A DNA stretch of 64,000 nt from Candidatus Acidiferrum typicum (GTDB taxonomy: Bacteria > Acidobacteriota > Terriglobia > Acidiferrales > UBA7541), in contig JAOAPV010000088.1 of assembly GCA_025463055.1 (NCBI GenBank), positions 30,512-94,511 of the forward strand. The letters are read 5' to 3'. Shown in pieces: positions 8,104 through 18,399 of this stretch. Position 1 is the first letter of the stretch, and every line of letters begins with the position of its first letter. The translations under genes and the position numbers were made by a program. The notes below the pieces were generated by a model. That model searched no databases, had not been told where the DNA came from, and saw only the letters and a program-made list of their open reading frames with translations.

Positions 8104-8955
8104 CTGCTATCAACGTACCTTTTTGTTTCGCGGAAGCTGACTCGGGAGCTGTTGGGGCAAATTGCCGACGCGGGCTTTTCGGGCGTCGAGATTTTTTGCT
8201 CGCGCGCGCATTTTGATTACACATCACGGACGGAAGCGCGGGACGTCGGCGCGATGCTCGATAGTTTAGGGCTAACACTAACTTCGCTGCACGCGCCGAC
8301 TAGCCGGGACTTGAGCGCGACTCGAGAAGGCGGGCAGCCGCTTTCTATTTGCGAGGTCGAGCGGGTGCGCCGGATTGAGGCGATGGATGAGCTGAAGCGG
8401 GCCATTGATATCGCAGAGGATTTGCCATTTCCACGCATGATATTTCACATGGGAGGGACGCGTGAAACGGCCGACCCGCGAAAGCGCGATGCAGCGTTCA
8501 GTTCGCTGGAGCATTTGATTTTGCACGCGCGCCATGTGGGTGTGACGATTTGCGTGGAGAACACGACGAGCGAGATGGGCGATCCGGCGTATTTGCGGTC
8601 TTTTTATGACGAGACGCGACTGACGGGCTTGCGGTTTAATTTTGACATCGGGCACGCGCATCTGGCGGACGGGCCGGAGGAGGAGCGAGTGGAGAAAGGA
8701 TTTGCTCCGTTGCGGGATTTGGTGGTGGGCGCGCACATTCACGACAATCATGGGGAGAAGGACGAGCATCTGCCGCCTTATGACGGGACGATTGACTGGG
8801 AGAACGCGATCAAAGTTTTGAAGACGGCGCCGGTAAGCGACTTGCCGTTGCTGCTGGAGCTGAAGGAGAAGACGGGGCCGGATGCGCCAGGAGCGCAAGA
8901 GCAACTGGCAGCAGCGAGCAAGGCTTGGGACCGATTTGAAGAGGAGTGGGGGTAG
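8095..8955 (+). CDS. Sugar phosphate isomerase/epimerase-like TIM-barrel protein
   Basis: 286 residues, starting at GTG 8095. It belongs to the AP endonuclease 2 / xylose isomerase-like TIM-barrel family: LLGQIADAGFSGVEIF near the start, LTSLHAPTSRD, MIFHMGGT, VGVTICVENTTSE, NFDIGHAHLADG, VVGAHIHDNHGEKDEHLPPYDGTIDW. The Glu, Asp/His and His residues in the last motifs are the usual divalent metal ligands. Members isomerise or epimerise keto sugars, so a role in sugar metabolism is likely, but the substrate is not readable. The next gene follows directly after the TAG with no gap, which implies co-translation. The start codon lies inside a dispersed repeat, so the true N-terminus may differ slightly; no earlier conserved residues seem missing. 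Confidence 0.85.
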   Translation: MQRLLSTYLFVSRKLTRELLGQIADAGFSGVEIFCSRAHFDYTSRTEARDVGAMLDSLGLTLTSLHAPTSRDLSATREGGQPLSICEVERVRRIEAMDELKRAIDIAEDLPFPRMIFHMGGTRETADPRKRDAAFSSLEHLILHARHVGVTICVENTTSEMGDPAYLRSFYDETRLTGLRFNFDIGHAHLADGPEEERVEKGFAPLRDLVVGAHIHDNHGEKDEHLPPYDGTIDWENAIKVLKTAPVSDLPLLLELKEKTGPDAPGAQEQLAAASKAWDRFEEEWG

Positions 8956-9552
8956 ATGCAAACGCGGGCGGGGGAAGAATTTACCATAGAGGACGCAGAA
9001 AAACATTATTTTGGTGAGTGGAACCCGATTTCGCGATACACGGGAATCGGCTGGCTGTGCTTCTATTTATTTTTTCTCATATATGCCGCGAGAGACCGCT
9101 CAGGTTTCCTTTTTCTCGACTACGCGAATTTGATGATCCATGAATGCGGGCACCCGCTTTTCAGCGTATTTGGCTATACGCCCATGATTTTGGGCGGGAC
9201 GCTGGCGGAGCTGATCGTTCCGTTGCTGTGCACCGGCTATTTCTTTTGGAAACGGGAGATCGCCGGCACGGCCTTTTGCGCGTTCTGGTTTTTTGAAAAT
9301 TGTCCGTACATCGGGACGTACATGGCGGATGCGCGGACGCAGGATTTGCCGCTGGTGGGCTCGGGGGACCACGACTGGGGAATATTGTTCGGGCAATGGG
9401 GATTGCTGGCGCAGGACCAAAAAATCGGCGGCGCGACGCGAGCGATCGGATGGATCGGAATGCTCGCGGTAGTTGGGTGGTTGGTTTGGCGAACGTACCG
9501 GAGCTCGCGAGCAGAAGAGACCGCAGGTGCGGAAGAGATTGCTCGCTTTTAA
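8956..9552 (+). CDS. Membrane protein with HECGH (HExxH) motif
   Basis: 198 residues; the ATG directly follows the upstream TAG. After a charged N-terminus there are about five hydrophobic segments (roughly residues 32-47, 75-98, 101-115, 140-152 and 165-180). Between the first and second lies LMIHECGHPLFSVFGY, a perfect HExxH at a membrane boundary, as in M50-type intramembrane metalloproteases. A second polar motif, LVGSGDHDWGILFG, could give a third metal ligand. The usual M50 NxxPxxxxDG motif is absent, so protease activity is only a suggestion and metal binding is likelier. Codons for EFTIEDAEKH (8977-9005) match the dispersed repeat family. I do not know a named family for it. Confidence 0.75.
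   Translation: MQTRAGEEFTIEDAEKHYFGEWNPISRYTGIGWLCFYLFFLIYAARDRSGFLFLDYANLMIHECGHPLFSVFGYTPMILGGTLAELIVPLLCTGYFFWKREIAGTAFCAFWFFENCPYIGTYMADARTQDLPLVGSGDHDWGILFGQWGLLAQDQKIGGATRAIGWIGMLAVVGWLVWRTYRSSRAEETAGAEEIARF
8977..9005 (+). repeat. Dispersed repeat, copy 3, inside coding sequence
   Basis: GAATTTACCATAGAGGACGCAGAAAA matches the GAATTCACCACAGAGG...CAGAG family of this window but is translated as part of the HECGH protein's N-terminus, before its first membrane segment. Confidence 0.45.
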
Positions 9553-9663
9553 CTCGTACGCCTTGAAATTACAAGCTTATCGATTGCTGATACGCTATCG
9601 AACGGTCGTCGCGCGAGAAATTCGTAAATTCTGAGCGCGGGCCGTTTCGCGCGATAATCCTTT

Positions 9664-10803
9664 ATGCCCGACGAATCTTTGCACCTGGATGTGAACGAAC
9701 AAATTGAGTGCGCGCACACACTGGCGTCGCGCTTTTACATTGACCCAACGATTCTGGAGATTGAAAGAAGCAAGATTTTCCGCCGCACCTGGCAACTTGT
9801 TGGAACGCTGCAGCAAGCTTGCGGGGAAGTGAACGGCATAAAACGCACCATCGCGGACGCCGAGACATTTTTCACTACCGAGCTTGCGGGCGAGCCGATC
9901 GTGGTCGTCCGCGACAAGCATGGAATGCTGCGGGCGTTCAGTAACGTGTGCCGGCATCGCGCGGGGCCAATTGCGCAGGGCAGCGGCTGCAAGAATGTCC
10001 TGCGCTGTGGGTATCACGGCTGGACGTACGCGCTGGACGGTAGGCTGATTGGTACACCGGACGTGGAAGGGGTGGAATTTTTCGATCGCAGCACGATGGG
10101 CATGGTGCCGCTGCGGGTGGAAACCTGGGAGCAGTTCATTTTTGTTAATTTCGACGCGCAGGCGGAACCGCTTACGGCTTTTCTGGGAAACATTCCCCAG
10201 CAAGCGCGTGGGTTCCAGTTCGAAGGATTGCAGTCAGCGGAACGCCGCAACTACGTGATCGAGTGCAACTGGAAGGTGTACGTCGACAACTACCTTGAGG
10301 GCTACCACATCCCGATTGCGCATCCGGGACTGATGCGGGAGATCAATTACGCGGAATACCGGACGGAAACATTTCGCTATTATTCACAGCAGTTCGCGCC
10401 AATTCGGGCCATGAAGAGCGGGGACGGCGAGCGGCTTTATGCACCGGGACCTGGATTGCAAGAGGCGCTTTACTTTTGGATATTTCCGAATTTGATGGTG
10501 AATATCTATCCGGATAATGTGTCCACGAATCTAATTCTGCCCATTTCACAAGAAAAGACTCTGACGGTGTTTGAGTGGTTCTTCCATGACGCGGCATCGA
10601 GCCAATCGAAAGAGCGCATCCGAAAGGCCGTGGAGTTCAGCGACGAAGTGCAGCAGGAAGACATCGGGTTGTGCGAAAGCGTGCAGCGGGGGCTGCGTTC
10701 CGCGACCTATGATCGCGGACGATATTCCGTGCGGCGGGAAAACGGCGTGCACCACTTTCACATGCTTCTACGCGAATTCCTTGAGCGCGCCGCAGGCGTT
10801 TAG
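9664..10803 (+). CDS. Rieske non-haem iron oxygenase, large subunit
   Basis: 379 residues. The Rieske [2Fe-2S] domain is at about residues 35-150 with the ligand pattern C-R-H...C-G-Y-H (NVCRHRAGP and LRCGYHGWTYALDG). The catalytic domain has the mononuclear Fe(II) motif DNYLEGYHIPIAHP (about residues 207-220). The overall length fits the aromatic-ring-hydroxylating and choline/carnitine-type monooxygenase alpha subunits. No reductase, ferredoxin or beta subunit is adjacent, so electrons must come from a partner encoded elsewhere and a homo-oligomeric alpha-only form is likely. Substrate unknown. No clear ribosome site precedes the ATG. Confidence 0.9.
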   Translation: MPDESLHLDVNEQIECAHTLASRFYIDPTILEIERSKIFRRTWQLVGTLQQACGEVNGIKRTIADAETFFTTELAGEPIVVVRDKHGMLRAFSNVCRHRAGPIAQGSGCKNVLRCGYHGWTYALDGRLIGTPDVEGVEFFDRSTMGMVPLRVETWEQFIFVNFDAQAEPLTAFLGNIPQQARGFQFEGLQSAERRNYVIECNWKVYVDNYLEGYHIPIAHPGLMREINYAEYRTETFRYYSQQFAPIRAMKSGDGERLYAPGPGLQEALYFWIFPNLMVNIYPDNVSTNLILPISQEKTLTVFEWFFHDAASSQSKERIRKAVEFSDEVQQEDIGLCESVQRGLRSATYDRGRYSVRRENGVHHFHMLLREFLERAAGV

Positions 10804-10942
10804 AAGTGTCAACTAATGAACACGTACGCTAAACCATATTCGTTTTCAAAAAATTGCATAACCCCAAATAAATCCCCAGATCGCGCTCCCATAAACCTCT
10901 CTGACTCAATAGCTTAATTTTTCCTGCGAAATGGTTAACGAT

Positions 10943-10972
10943 GTGCAATCCACGCGATGCGTGTTATTGCAC
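10943..10972. promoter_or_regulatory. 30-base inverted repeat in the gap before the TonB-dependent receptor gene
   Basis: The gap 10804-11260 holds no gene. Its main structure is GTGCAAT-C-CACGC-GAT-GCGTG-TT-ATTGCAC: outer 7-base and inner 5-base arms match perfectly around a 3-base centre. No T-run follows, so it is not a standard terminator. It could be an operator for the receptor gene 289 bases downstream or an RNA hairpin at the end of the Rieske transcript. Confidence 0.5.
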
Positions 10973-11260
10973 ACTGAGGAGTTGTCTCGTTTAGGAAAAT
11001 TCGGATCGCAGCGAGGGCCGAAGCAGTTTCTTCTGAACAGTCCCAGTAAGCTTTGATGCTATCCCGGCCGACGAGAACGTAGCGTAGCCGCCCCACCCGG
11101 TTACAACTTTTTAGAGTCCCAGCGTTGTCGTGAAACCTCACATCGATCGATGAATGCTGCGTTCTCGGCAAATGTCTGAAGTTGTGCGCGTACGAAGTGC
11201 CGCAATAAATCAACGATTTTTGCGAAATATACGTAAGAGATGCAGAAAGGAAAACGGGCG

Positions 11261-14200
11261 ATGAAACTCCTATTCAAAACAGTGTTGCTGCTACTGACGT
11301 TTGCCCTGGTGATCGCGCCGGTACGGGGGCAAGTGGAGACGGGAACGATTACAGGCACAGTGCGAGACGCGTCGGGAGCTGCCGTAGCGGGAGCGACGGT
11401 GACGGCGCGCAATACAGCTACTTCGGTGGAACGCTCCGCGACGACCGGAAACAGCGGTCAATACACTATTCCTGCGCTGACGCCTGGGATTTATGAACTT
11501 ACGGTGACGAGCGCAGGTTTCGCAAAATTTACAGCGCAGGTGGAGGTTACCGTTGGGGCGGTGGTCACGGTTGAGCCGCAACTATCGGTTTCGAACCAGA
11601 CGACGACGATCGAAGTGGTGGCGGCGGGCGGCGTGGAAGTGAACACGCAGACCCAGGAGCTCTCGCAGATCGTCAACACGCAGCAGATGGCGGAACTGCC
11701 GAGCCTGACGCGCAATCCTTACGACTTCGTACAGATTGCGGGAAACGTCAGCGGCGGCGATCGCACAGCCAGCGGCGCCGACCAGAACAATACGGGTCGC
11801 GGGGTCGGTTTTTCGATAAACGGTCAGCGTTCGTCCGGCACGGAAGTGCTGCTTGACGGCGTGGAAAATTTAGACCTGTTCACCGCAAGCTTGGGAGAGC
11901 AGATTCCATTGGACTCGGTGCAGGAATTCCGCGTGATAACCAACGACTTTGACTCACAGTACGGAAGAGCATCGGGCGGGGTTGTTAACGTATCTACAAA
12001 GTCGGGGACAAACTCCCTTCATGGTGGTGTGTGGGAATTCAACCGGCTGTCGGCCTATACGGCAAACACGTTTCAAAACGCCGTGACCGGCGCGCGGAAA
12101 GGCACGTATACGCGGAATCAGTTTGGGTACGACGTTGGTGGCCCAATTCTCAAGGACAAGTTGTTTTTCTTCCAGAGCACGGAATGGCTGCGCGTGCGCA
12201 GCAGTGCCGTTCTGCAAGCATGGACTCCTACACCGCAGTTCCTCGCGTTGACCGCACCGAATGTGCAGAGCTATTTTGCCGCCTTTGGAAATACGCCTTT
12301 TAACTTTGCATCGACGATCACGCAGGCGCAGATAATCGGTTTGGTCGGGAGTGTCCCGGGCGGGACGTTTTCCAAGATACCCGCCGGCACGCCGGTGCTC
12401 GGGCAAGTAAACTTCACGGCGCCGTCGGACGCTGGGGGCGGATTTCCGCAGAACACACACCGGATCATGGGCCGGGCCGATTTCAACCTCAACAACAGCA
12501 CGCAAATGTTCTTTCGTTACGCGCTGGAGAACCTCGTGGACTTCAATGGCTCAATCTTCGCAAGCCCTTATTCTCAATACAACGTGGGCGATTCGCAGTA
12601 CAACAACAGCGGGCTATTTGGACTGAACCACTCGTTCACACCTGCCCTGTACAGCAGCTCCAAGATCAGTTTCAGCCGCCTGAACATCAACCAGACTTTT
12701 ACTCCATCGTCGCTGAACGTACCCGAATTACTCATGACCGCCGCTCCGACGACCATTAGAAGTTTCCCGATTCAGTTGCCCGGGCTTTTCGCGCAATTTG
12801 CGGGATCGGGCGGTCTGCCCTTTGGCGGCCCACAGAATGTGTTGCAGTTGCTGCAAGACTTCTCATGGACCAAGAACAAGCACACAGTACGTTTCGGCGG
12901 GCTGTACGATTATCAGCAAATTAATACTGCCTTTGGCGCCTTCGCGCAGGCACTCCAGCAGTTAGGAGCGGACGCGCCGCATGCGTTCGACAATCTGGTC
13001 AGTGGGAATTTGACGCTCTTCCAGGCGGCCGTCAATCCACAGGGCAAATTTCCGTGCCGCCGGGGAGTAACAGGGCAGTTGATTACAAACGTTGTCCCGA
13101 GCTGCACTCTAACGCTCCCTGCAACCCAACCCAGCTTCGCACGCAGCTACCGTTACCACGATTGGGCAGCTTATCTGCAAGATAGTTGGCGAGTAACGCC
13201 CAGATTTACATTCAACTACGGCTTCCGTTACGAATATTTCGGTGTGCAGCACAACAACAATCAGAACCTAGACTCCAACTTTTATTTTGGTCCGGGATCC
13301 ACTTTCTTTCAGCAAATCCGCAATGGCTCTGTGCAGATTGCGCCGCAGAGCCCAGTGGGCGGACTGTGGAATCCAAACTATGGCACGATTGGGCCGCGCA
13401 TTGGCTTCGCTTACGACATATTCGGCGACGGCAAGACCAGTATTCGCGGAGGCTATGGCATCAGTTACGAGCGGAACTTTGGCAACGTGACCTTCAACGT
13501 CATACAAAATCCACCGGCGTACGCCAGCGTCCAAATTACAGCCGCAACTCCGGGCGTCCCGCCGCCTGTAGTAACCAACAACAACCTGGGCCCGTTTGCC
13601 GGCGCGAACGGAACGGTGCCGCTGTCACCTTCCAGCTTGCGCCATGTGAACCAGAACATCGGGACAGCATCGACACAGTTCGTGAGTTTGGCGTTAGAGC
13701 GGCAAGTCGCACGCAACACGGTTGTGGCTCTCGAGTATTCCGGAGCACACGGGATTCATCTCTATGACATCGCAGCTTCGAACCCTCTCGGCGGAGGACA
13801 GATCTATCTAGGCGACGGGTTCGACGGAGTCGATTACACGCGGGTAGACAACCAGTTCACGGGGATCAACACGCGCGGCAGCAACGGATCGTCGCACTAC
13901 AGCGCCTTGAACATCCGCTTCCAAACACAAAATTTGCACAACAGCGGTCTTAGCGTGACCGCCAATTACACCTGGGCGCATTCGACGGATGATCTGAGTT
14001 CGACTTTTTCAGAAAGCACTCAGGGAGCCTCGGTTGGCATCGGAAACCTTGGATACCTGGATCCCCGGAATCCGCGGCTCGATTGGGGAAGTTCGGATTT
14101 CGACGTCCGCCATCGCGTCGTGGTGGCTCCAATCTATGAACTTCCCCTTTTTAAGAGCGGAAGGGGCTGGAAGCGCCAGGCATTGGGCGGTTGGACACTC

Positions 14201-14758
14201 GTGGGCATCTTTATTGCCCGGACGGGGACGCCATTCTCCGTATTTGATACCACCAGCTCGCTCAATGCGGGCGCTGGAAATGGCATTCCACGCCTTGTGC
14301 CGTCCACTCCGATAACGAGCTTGAACGCACATACACCACAAAACGTCGGGCCTAACCAATTCACTATTCTGACGTTACCAACGGCTAATTCCGCCGGGTT
14401 CGATCCTTTCCTGAAAAGTCCAAATTTTCCCACCGGGATCTCGGACTTCGGTCCGTTTCCCGGCAACATGACCGGCAGGAACATGTTCCGCGGTCTCGGG
14501 GCTTGGAATCTCGACGCTGCTATCACGAAGTCCTTTCAGCTCACGGAACGATTCAAGCTGGAATTCCGCGCCGAAGGGTTCGATATCTTCAACCATCACA
14601 ACTTCTATACTCTGGAAACAAACCTGGACGCCGCCAACTTCACGGGGGTGCCAATCACGGTCACCGCGTTTAAGGGCGGCCTGGGAACTAACAACGTTTC
14701 GGGAGTTAACCATGATGAGCGCCGCTTCGGGCAGTTCGCGTTGCGGCTGTTGTTCTAG
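11261..14758 (+). CDS. Oar-like TonB-dependent outer membrane receptor with carboxypeptidase-regulatory-like domain
   Basis: About 1165 residues from the ATG at 11261 (AAAGGA 9 bases upstream; an ATG at 11240 is also in frame). Signal peptide at residues 1-23 (ending APVRGQ). A carboxypeptidase-regulatory/Cna-like beta-sandwich follows (about 25-110: GTITGTVRDASGAAVAGATVTARN, ELTVTSAGFAKF). The plug is at about 120-245 (SINGQRSSGTEVLLDGVENLD, DSQYGRASGGVVNVSTKSGTN) and the rest is beta-barrel, ending in the aromatic FALRLLF typical of outer membrane proteins. Acidobacteria encode many of these large receptors, presumed to import oligosaccharides or similar ligands with TonB-ExbBD. It stands alone with its own terminator. 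Nearby sugar genes suggest a saccharide ligand, by inference only. Confidence 0.93.
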   Translation: MKLLFKTVLLLLTFALVIAPVRGQVETGTITGTVRDASGAAVAGATVTARNTATSVERSATTGNSGQYTIPALTPGIYELTVTSAGFAKFTAQVEVTVGAVVTVEPQLSVSNQTTTIEVVAAGGVEVNTQTQELSQIVNTQQMAELPSLTRNPYDFVQIAGNVSGGDRTASGADQNNTGRGVGFSINGQRSSGTEVLLDGVENLDLFTASLGEQIPLDSVQEFRVITNDFDSQYGRASGGVVNVSTKSGTNSLHGGVWEFNRLSAYTANTFQNAVTGARKGTYTRNQFGYDVGGPILKDKLFFFQSTEWLRVRSSAVLQAWTPTPQFLALTAPNVQSYFAAFGNTPFNFASTITQAQIIGLVGSVPGGTFSKIPAGTPVLGQVNFTAPSDAGGGFPQNTHRIMGRADFNLNNSTQMFFRYALENLVDFNGSIFASPYSQYNVGDSQYNNSGLFGLNHSFTPALYSSSKISFSRLNINQTFTPSSLNVPELLMTAAPTTIRSFPIQLPGLFAQFAGSGGLPFGGPQNVLQLLQDFSWTKNKHTVRFGGLYDYQQINTAFGAFAQALQQLGADAPHAFDNLVSGNLTLFQAAVNPQGKFPCRRGVTGQLITNVVPSCTLTLPATQPSFARSYRYHDWAAYLQDSWRVTPRFTFNYGFRYEYFGVQHNNNQNLDSNFYFGPGSTFFQQIRNGSVQIAPQSPVGGLWNPNYGTIGPRIGFAYDIFGDGKTSIRGGYGISYERNFGNVTFNVIQNPPAYASVQITAATPGVPPPVVTNNNLGPFAGANGTVPLSPSSLRHVNQNIGTASTQFVSLALERQVARNTVVALEYSGAHGIHLYDIAASNPLGGGQIYLGDGFDGVDYTRVDNQFTGINTRGSNGSSHYSALNIRFQTQNLHNSGLSVTANYTWAHSTDDLSSTFSESTQGASVGIGNLGYLDPRNPRLDWGSSDFDVRHRVVVAPIYELPLFKSGRGWKRQALGGWTLVGIFIARTGTPFSVFDTTSSLNAGAGNGIPRLVPSTPITSLNAHTPQNVGPNQFTILTLPTANSAGFDPFLKSPNFPTGISDFGPFPGNMTGRNMFRGLGAWNLDAAITKSFQLTERFKLEFRAEGFDIFNHHNFYTLETNLDAANFTGVPITVTAFKGGLGTNNVSGVNHDERRFGQFALRLLF

Positions 14759-14782
14759 TCCGCTACAACTCCGAACTAAGAG

Positions 14783-14814
14783 AAGGGGGGCCGCGTGCGG
14801 CTCCCCTTTTTTTT
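14783..14814 (+). terminator. Rho-independent terminator after the TonB-dependent receptor gene
   Basis: GC-rich stem AAGGGGGGCCG / CGGCTCCCCTT with one G-T pair and a CGTG loop, ending in eight T. It lies 25 bases after the stop codon. Confidence 0.9.
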
Positions 14815-14841
14815 ACGTGAACTCGTTTTAACGTGAAGGAG

Positions 14842-16227
14842 TCAAGCGGGTTCCGGGACGGCCTCCATTGACCCCAAGAGGAAAACGTATCCGGCAATTC
14901 CGATCAGCAGGAAGATACCTGCTGCGGCGAAGGCCCAAAAAAAGGAGTGGGTCGCCTGTACCACGTAGCCGGTCGCGATGGGCGCGGCAATGCCCGAGAG
15001 TTGATTGCAAAAGTTCAGGATTCCGCCCACGGTGCCCACGCTTTCCCTCGGCGCAATCAAAGACGGAATGGACCACCCTACCGGCGAAGCCGCCGAAAGC
15101 CCTCCTAAAGCAACGCTGATCCAGAACAAGGCGGCTGCGGCGCTTTGCGCGCTGCTCGCGCCTAAAACGCCGAGGCCCAAGGCCGTTCCTCCGATCAGCA
15201 CGACTTGGCGTACGCGAACCGGATTCCATCCACGTTGTATGAGTGAATCTACCAGCCATCCGCCAATGGCCAAATCCATCACCGTGGCGATGAGCCAGGG
15301 AACACTCGTGTACATCGCCGAATGAAATAAGTCGACGTGATGAACGGTGGACAAATAGCTCGGCAGCCAGGTAAGGAGCAAATAGAAGCTGTAATTGTAG
15401 GACGCGAACCCCAGGGCGAGTCCCCAAACTCTTCGCTGCCGCAGCAAATAGGCGAGAGGCGCACCCTGTGCTGCGCGGGTACGATCTTCCGGCTGGGCTT
15501 CGCCGCGGGCGATGAACTCGCGCTCGGTGTTTGTGAGGAACTTGTCGTCGCTCGGATTGCGATAGAAAGCGTAAAAGAGCGCGAGAAAAAGAATGCTGAT
15601 TATGCCGGTCACGGCAAAATTCCAACGCCATCCGAAATGCAGCAAGACCAGACCCAGTATCGGAATCCCGATTGCTGATGAGAATTTCGCTGCCGAGTCG
15701 AACATGGCGGTTGCCAGGCTGCGTTCGTTTTTGGGAAACCAGTAACCCGTGGCTTTCGCGTACGCTGGAAACGTCGGAGCCTCTCCGATTCCCAAAAGAA
15801 GCCGCGCCGCAAACAAGCCGCCGATGCCGGTGGAAGCAGCTGCCGCGAACGAGGCCACGCTCCAAATGACGGTGCTGACGATGCCGATGCGCCGAACGCC
15901 AAAGCGGTCGAGCAACAGTCCGGAAGGAAGTTGTAAGAGTGCGTAGGTCCAATTGTAGGCGCTCGACAAATACCCAAACATCACGGCGGAAATTCCGAAT
16001 GCGTTCTGCAACGCGTCGCGCGAGACGGAGAGATTAACGCGATCGAAATAGTTGACCAGCACGCCGAAGCCGAGGAGTAACGCGATACCCCATCGGCGGC
16101 GTGGGATTCTCAGGAGCTGCGCCGTTGACTGCGGCTGCGTGTTCGCGGTTACGCCCAGGAATAACCCTGCTTGGCAAGGGGTAGGGTACGGATGCGCTTG
16201 CCGGTCAACGTGAAGAGCGCGTTGCAC
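14842..16227 (-). CDS. MFS transporter, anion:cation symporter (hexuronate/glucarate) type
   Basis: 461 residues in the longest form, with twelve predicted membrane helices. Motifs of the ACS group of the major facilitator superfamily are present: [11 protein letters not shown] at the first helix, [16 protein letters not shown] in loop 2-3, and [29 protein letters not shown]. Such carriers import organic anions (hexuronates, glucarate, tartrate, phthalate) with protons. The frame overlaps the end of the molybdopterin gene by 79 bases. The first ~30 residues are not conserved-looking, and the real start may be nearer residue 25-30, though no ATG is available there. Co-transcribed with the [2Fe-2S]/molybdopterin pair, so it may import their substrate. 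Confidence 0.88.
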   Translation of the reverse strand: MQRALHVDRQAHPYPTPCQAGLFLGVTANTQPQSTAQLLRIPRRRWGIALLLGFGVLVNYFDRVNLSVSRDALQNAFGISAVMFGYLSSAYNWTYALLQLPSGLLLDRFGVRRIGIVSTVIWSVASFAAAASTGIGGLFAARLLLGIGEAPTFPAYAKATGYWFPKNERSLATAMFDSAAKFSSAIGIPILGLVLLHFGWRWNFAVTGIISILFLALFYAFYRNPSDDKFLTNTEREFIARGEAQPEDRTRAAQGAPLAYLLRQRRVWGLALGFASYNYSFYLLLTWLPSYLSTVHHVDLFHSAMYTSVPWLIATVMDLAIGGWLVDSLIQRGWNPVRVRQVVLIGGTALGLGVLGASSAQSAAAALFWISVALGGLSAASPVGWSIPSLIAPRESVGTVGGILNFCNQLSGIAAPIATGYVVQATHSFFWAFAAAGIFLLIGIAGYVFLLGSMEAVPEPA

Positions 16228-18389
16228 ACGGCGGGTAGGACTGGCGGCAATGCGGGCTCGCCCAGTCCCGTAGGGGAATTGTCGGTCTTAAGGAAGTGGA
16301 CTTCGATTTCCGGCGGAGCTTGCGTCAACCGCACCGGCGGGTATTCATTGAAGTTGCTCTGCACAGCACGGCCGCGATCAATGGTGATCTCATAGCCCAT
16401 CATGTGACTCAGACCTTCGATCACCGCGCCTTGCACTTCGTTGAGCGCACCGCTGGGATTGATGATTTGGCTGCCGACGTCGCCCGCTACCCAAACTTTG
16501 TTGACGCGAATCTTGTTGCCGGGAGTGAGGCGAACTTCCACGACTTCTGCGAAGTGCCCGCGATGACTGAAATGGAATGCGACGCCCATTGCGGTGTCTG
16601 CCGGCAGCTTGCGCGAACCCCAACTCGATTTCTCGGCGACGAGTTCCAGCACGCCGCGCATCCGCTGCGGGTTGAGCACGAAGGGTGGCGGTCCGCCGGG
16701 TGTGTAGCCTTCCGGCGGTGTGAAAGCGAACGGCTCCTTGCTGAGCAGGGCCAGCCGGAATTGCACGGGATCCTTGCCCGCTGCGTGCGCCAGCTCGTCG
16801 ATGAACGACTGCATTGCAAAAGCGATTCCGTTGCTACCGGGAGCACGCATGGCGCCTGTCGGCACTCCAGTGGGCATCAGTGTGGTGTGTAGCCCGAAAT
16901 TCGGAACAAAGCGCGCTGGGAATTCGTCAGGGGAAATGCCGGCTGCGGACGCGAATTTTTCGCCTTCGCCAAAAGTGATGAAGTGATTGCGCCAGGCGAC
17001 CAAGTTGCCGGAGCCATCGACCGCCGCCTTCAAATAGTGATAGCCCGCGGGCCGGTAAAAGTCGTGGCGCATGTCGTCTTCGCGCGTCCACAAAAGCTTG
17101 ACAGGCGCGCCGATGGTTTTGGAGATCCACGCGCCTTCGATCATGTAATCGTTCGTGAGGCGACGCCCGAAGCCTCCGCCCATGCGCGTAAGGTGAATGG
17201 TGATGTCCTTCTCGCTGATACCGAGGGTTTTTGCGACTTGGCCAAGACCGCGCTGCGGTGTCTGGCTGGGCACCCACATTTCGAGCTTGCCGTCTTGATA
17301 ATGTGCAGTGCAGTTTTGCGGCTCCAGAGGAGCGTGCGCGATGAACGGATAGGAGTAGTACGCTTCGACAACTTTCGCGCCATTCTGCAACGTCGCTTCT
17401 GCGTCGCCATCCTTGCGTAACGTGCGCGCGGGTGGCTGCTTGGAGAGCTCCTCGGCGCGGCGCGCGAATCCTTCGCTGCTCTGCTGCGCGGTCTTGCCTT
17501 CGTCCCACTTCACTTGGAGTTTTTGCCGCGCAGTTCGCGCTTGCCACCAGCTATCCGCGACAATGGCGACTCCGCAGAGCAAGCCTGTGAGGTCGCTCCC
17601 GCCCTCAACAACGAACGCATGCCGGATACCCGGCATCGCTTTGATTTCGTCTACGTTCGCGCTAATCACTCTGCCGGCAAAAACCGGGCACTTCTCGAAC
17701 ACGGCCCAGAGCATGCCGGGCACCGTAAAATCGATTCCGAAGAGCGGCTTGCCCGTCAGGATCGCCGCGTTGTCCACCTGCGGCGTGGATTTTCCGATGA
17801 TTTTGTAATCTTTTGGATCTTTCAGATGTACCGTCTGGAGATCGGGCGGAGGTAAGGTTGCGGCTTTTGCGGCGAGTTCGCCATAACCAAGCGAACGCTT
17901 CGTCGAGTCGTGATGCACGCGACCTGGGGAGGTGGTGCATTCCGATTCCGGCACGCTCCACGTCTGAGCTGCGGCGGCAACCAGCATTTGGCGGCCGGCT
18001 GCGCCGATGCGGCGCATTGGTTCCCAGTTGTTGGGAGTGGCAGTGCTCCCTCCGGCGACTTGCACGCCATATTTCGCATAATCGACGTCGGCCTGTTCGG
18101 TACGTACCTCCTTCCACGCCACATCAAGCTCTTCCGCAATGAGCATCGGCAGCATGGTTTTGATGCCCTGGCCAATTTCAGGATTCTTGGCCGTGATGGT
18201 GACGATGCCGTCCGGCGCGATGCGGATGAATGCGTTGGGCGTGAGATTTGCCGGCGGTGGGCCCTGCGGCGCTTGTCCAAAAACTTTTGGATCGATGTAA
18301 GCGGAGAGAAGCAAGCCACCACCTGCGATTGCGCTCACGCGAAGAAAAGAGCGGCGCCCGATAGCGTTGGAAACAGTCGCGGTTGCCAT
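16149..18389 (-). CDS. Molybdopterin-binding subunit of a xanthine dehydrogenase-family oxidoreductase (IorB-like)
   Basis: 746 residues. A Tat signal ([20 protein letters not shown], about residues 12-31) indicates export. The body matches the aldehyde oxidase/xanthine dehydrogenase large subunit of the two-component isoquinoline 1-oxidoreductase type: [20 protein letters not shown] near residue 70, [14 protein letters not shown], and the active-site Glu in [11 protein letters not shown] near the C-terminus. The partner is the [2Fe-2S] subunit 10 bases upstream. No FAD subunit is present, so electrons probably pass to a cytochrome or another periplasmic acceptor. Substrate (aldehyde or N-heterocycle) unknown. 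The stop overlaps the MFS gene. Confidence 0.92.
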   Translation of the reverse strand: MATATVSNAIGRRSFLRVSAIAGGGLLLSAYIDPKVFGQAPQGPPPANLTPNAFIRIAPDGIVTITAKNPEIGQGIKTMLPMLIAEELDVAWKEVRTEQADVDYAKYGVQVAGGSTATPNNWEPMRRIGAAGRQMLVAAAAQTWSVPESECTTSPGRVHHDSTKRSLGYGELAAKAATLPPPDLQTVHLKDPKDYKIIGKSTPQVDNAAILTGKPLFGIDFTVPGMLWAVFEKCPVFAGRVISANVDEIKAMPGIRHAFVVEGGSDLTGLLCGVAIVADSWWQARTARQKLQVKWDEGKTAQQSSEGFARRAEELSKQPPARTLRKDGDAEATLQNGAKVVEAYYSYPFIAHAPLEPQNCTAHYQDGKLEMWVPSQTPQRGLGQVAKTLGISEKDITIHLTRMGGGFGRRLTNDYMIEGAWISKTIGAPVKLLWTREDDMRHDFYRPAGYHYLKAAVDGSGNLVAWRNHFITFGEGEKFASAAGISPDEFPARFVPNFGLHTTLMPTGVPTGAMRAPGSNGIAFAMQSFIDELAHAAGKDPVQFRLALLSKEPFAFTPPEGYTPGGPPPFVLNPQRMRGVLELVAEKSSWGSRKLPADTAMGVAFHFSHRGHFAEVVEVRLTPGNKIRVNKVWVAGDVGSQIINPSGALNEVQGAVIEGLSHMMGYEITIDRGRAVQSNFNEYPPVRLTQAPPEIEVHFLKTDNSPTGLGEPALPPVLPAVCNALFTLTGKRIRTLPLAKQGYSWA

Positions 18390-18399
18390 ATGCGCCTCC

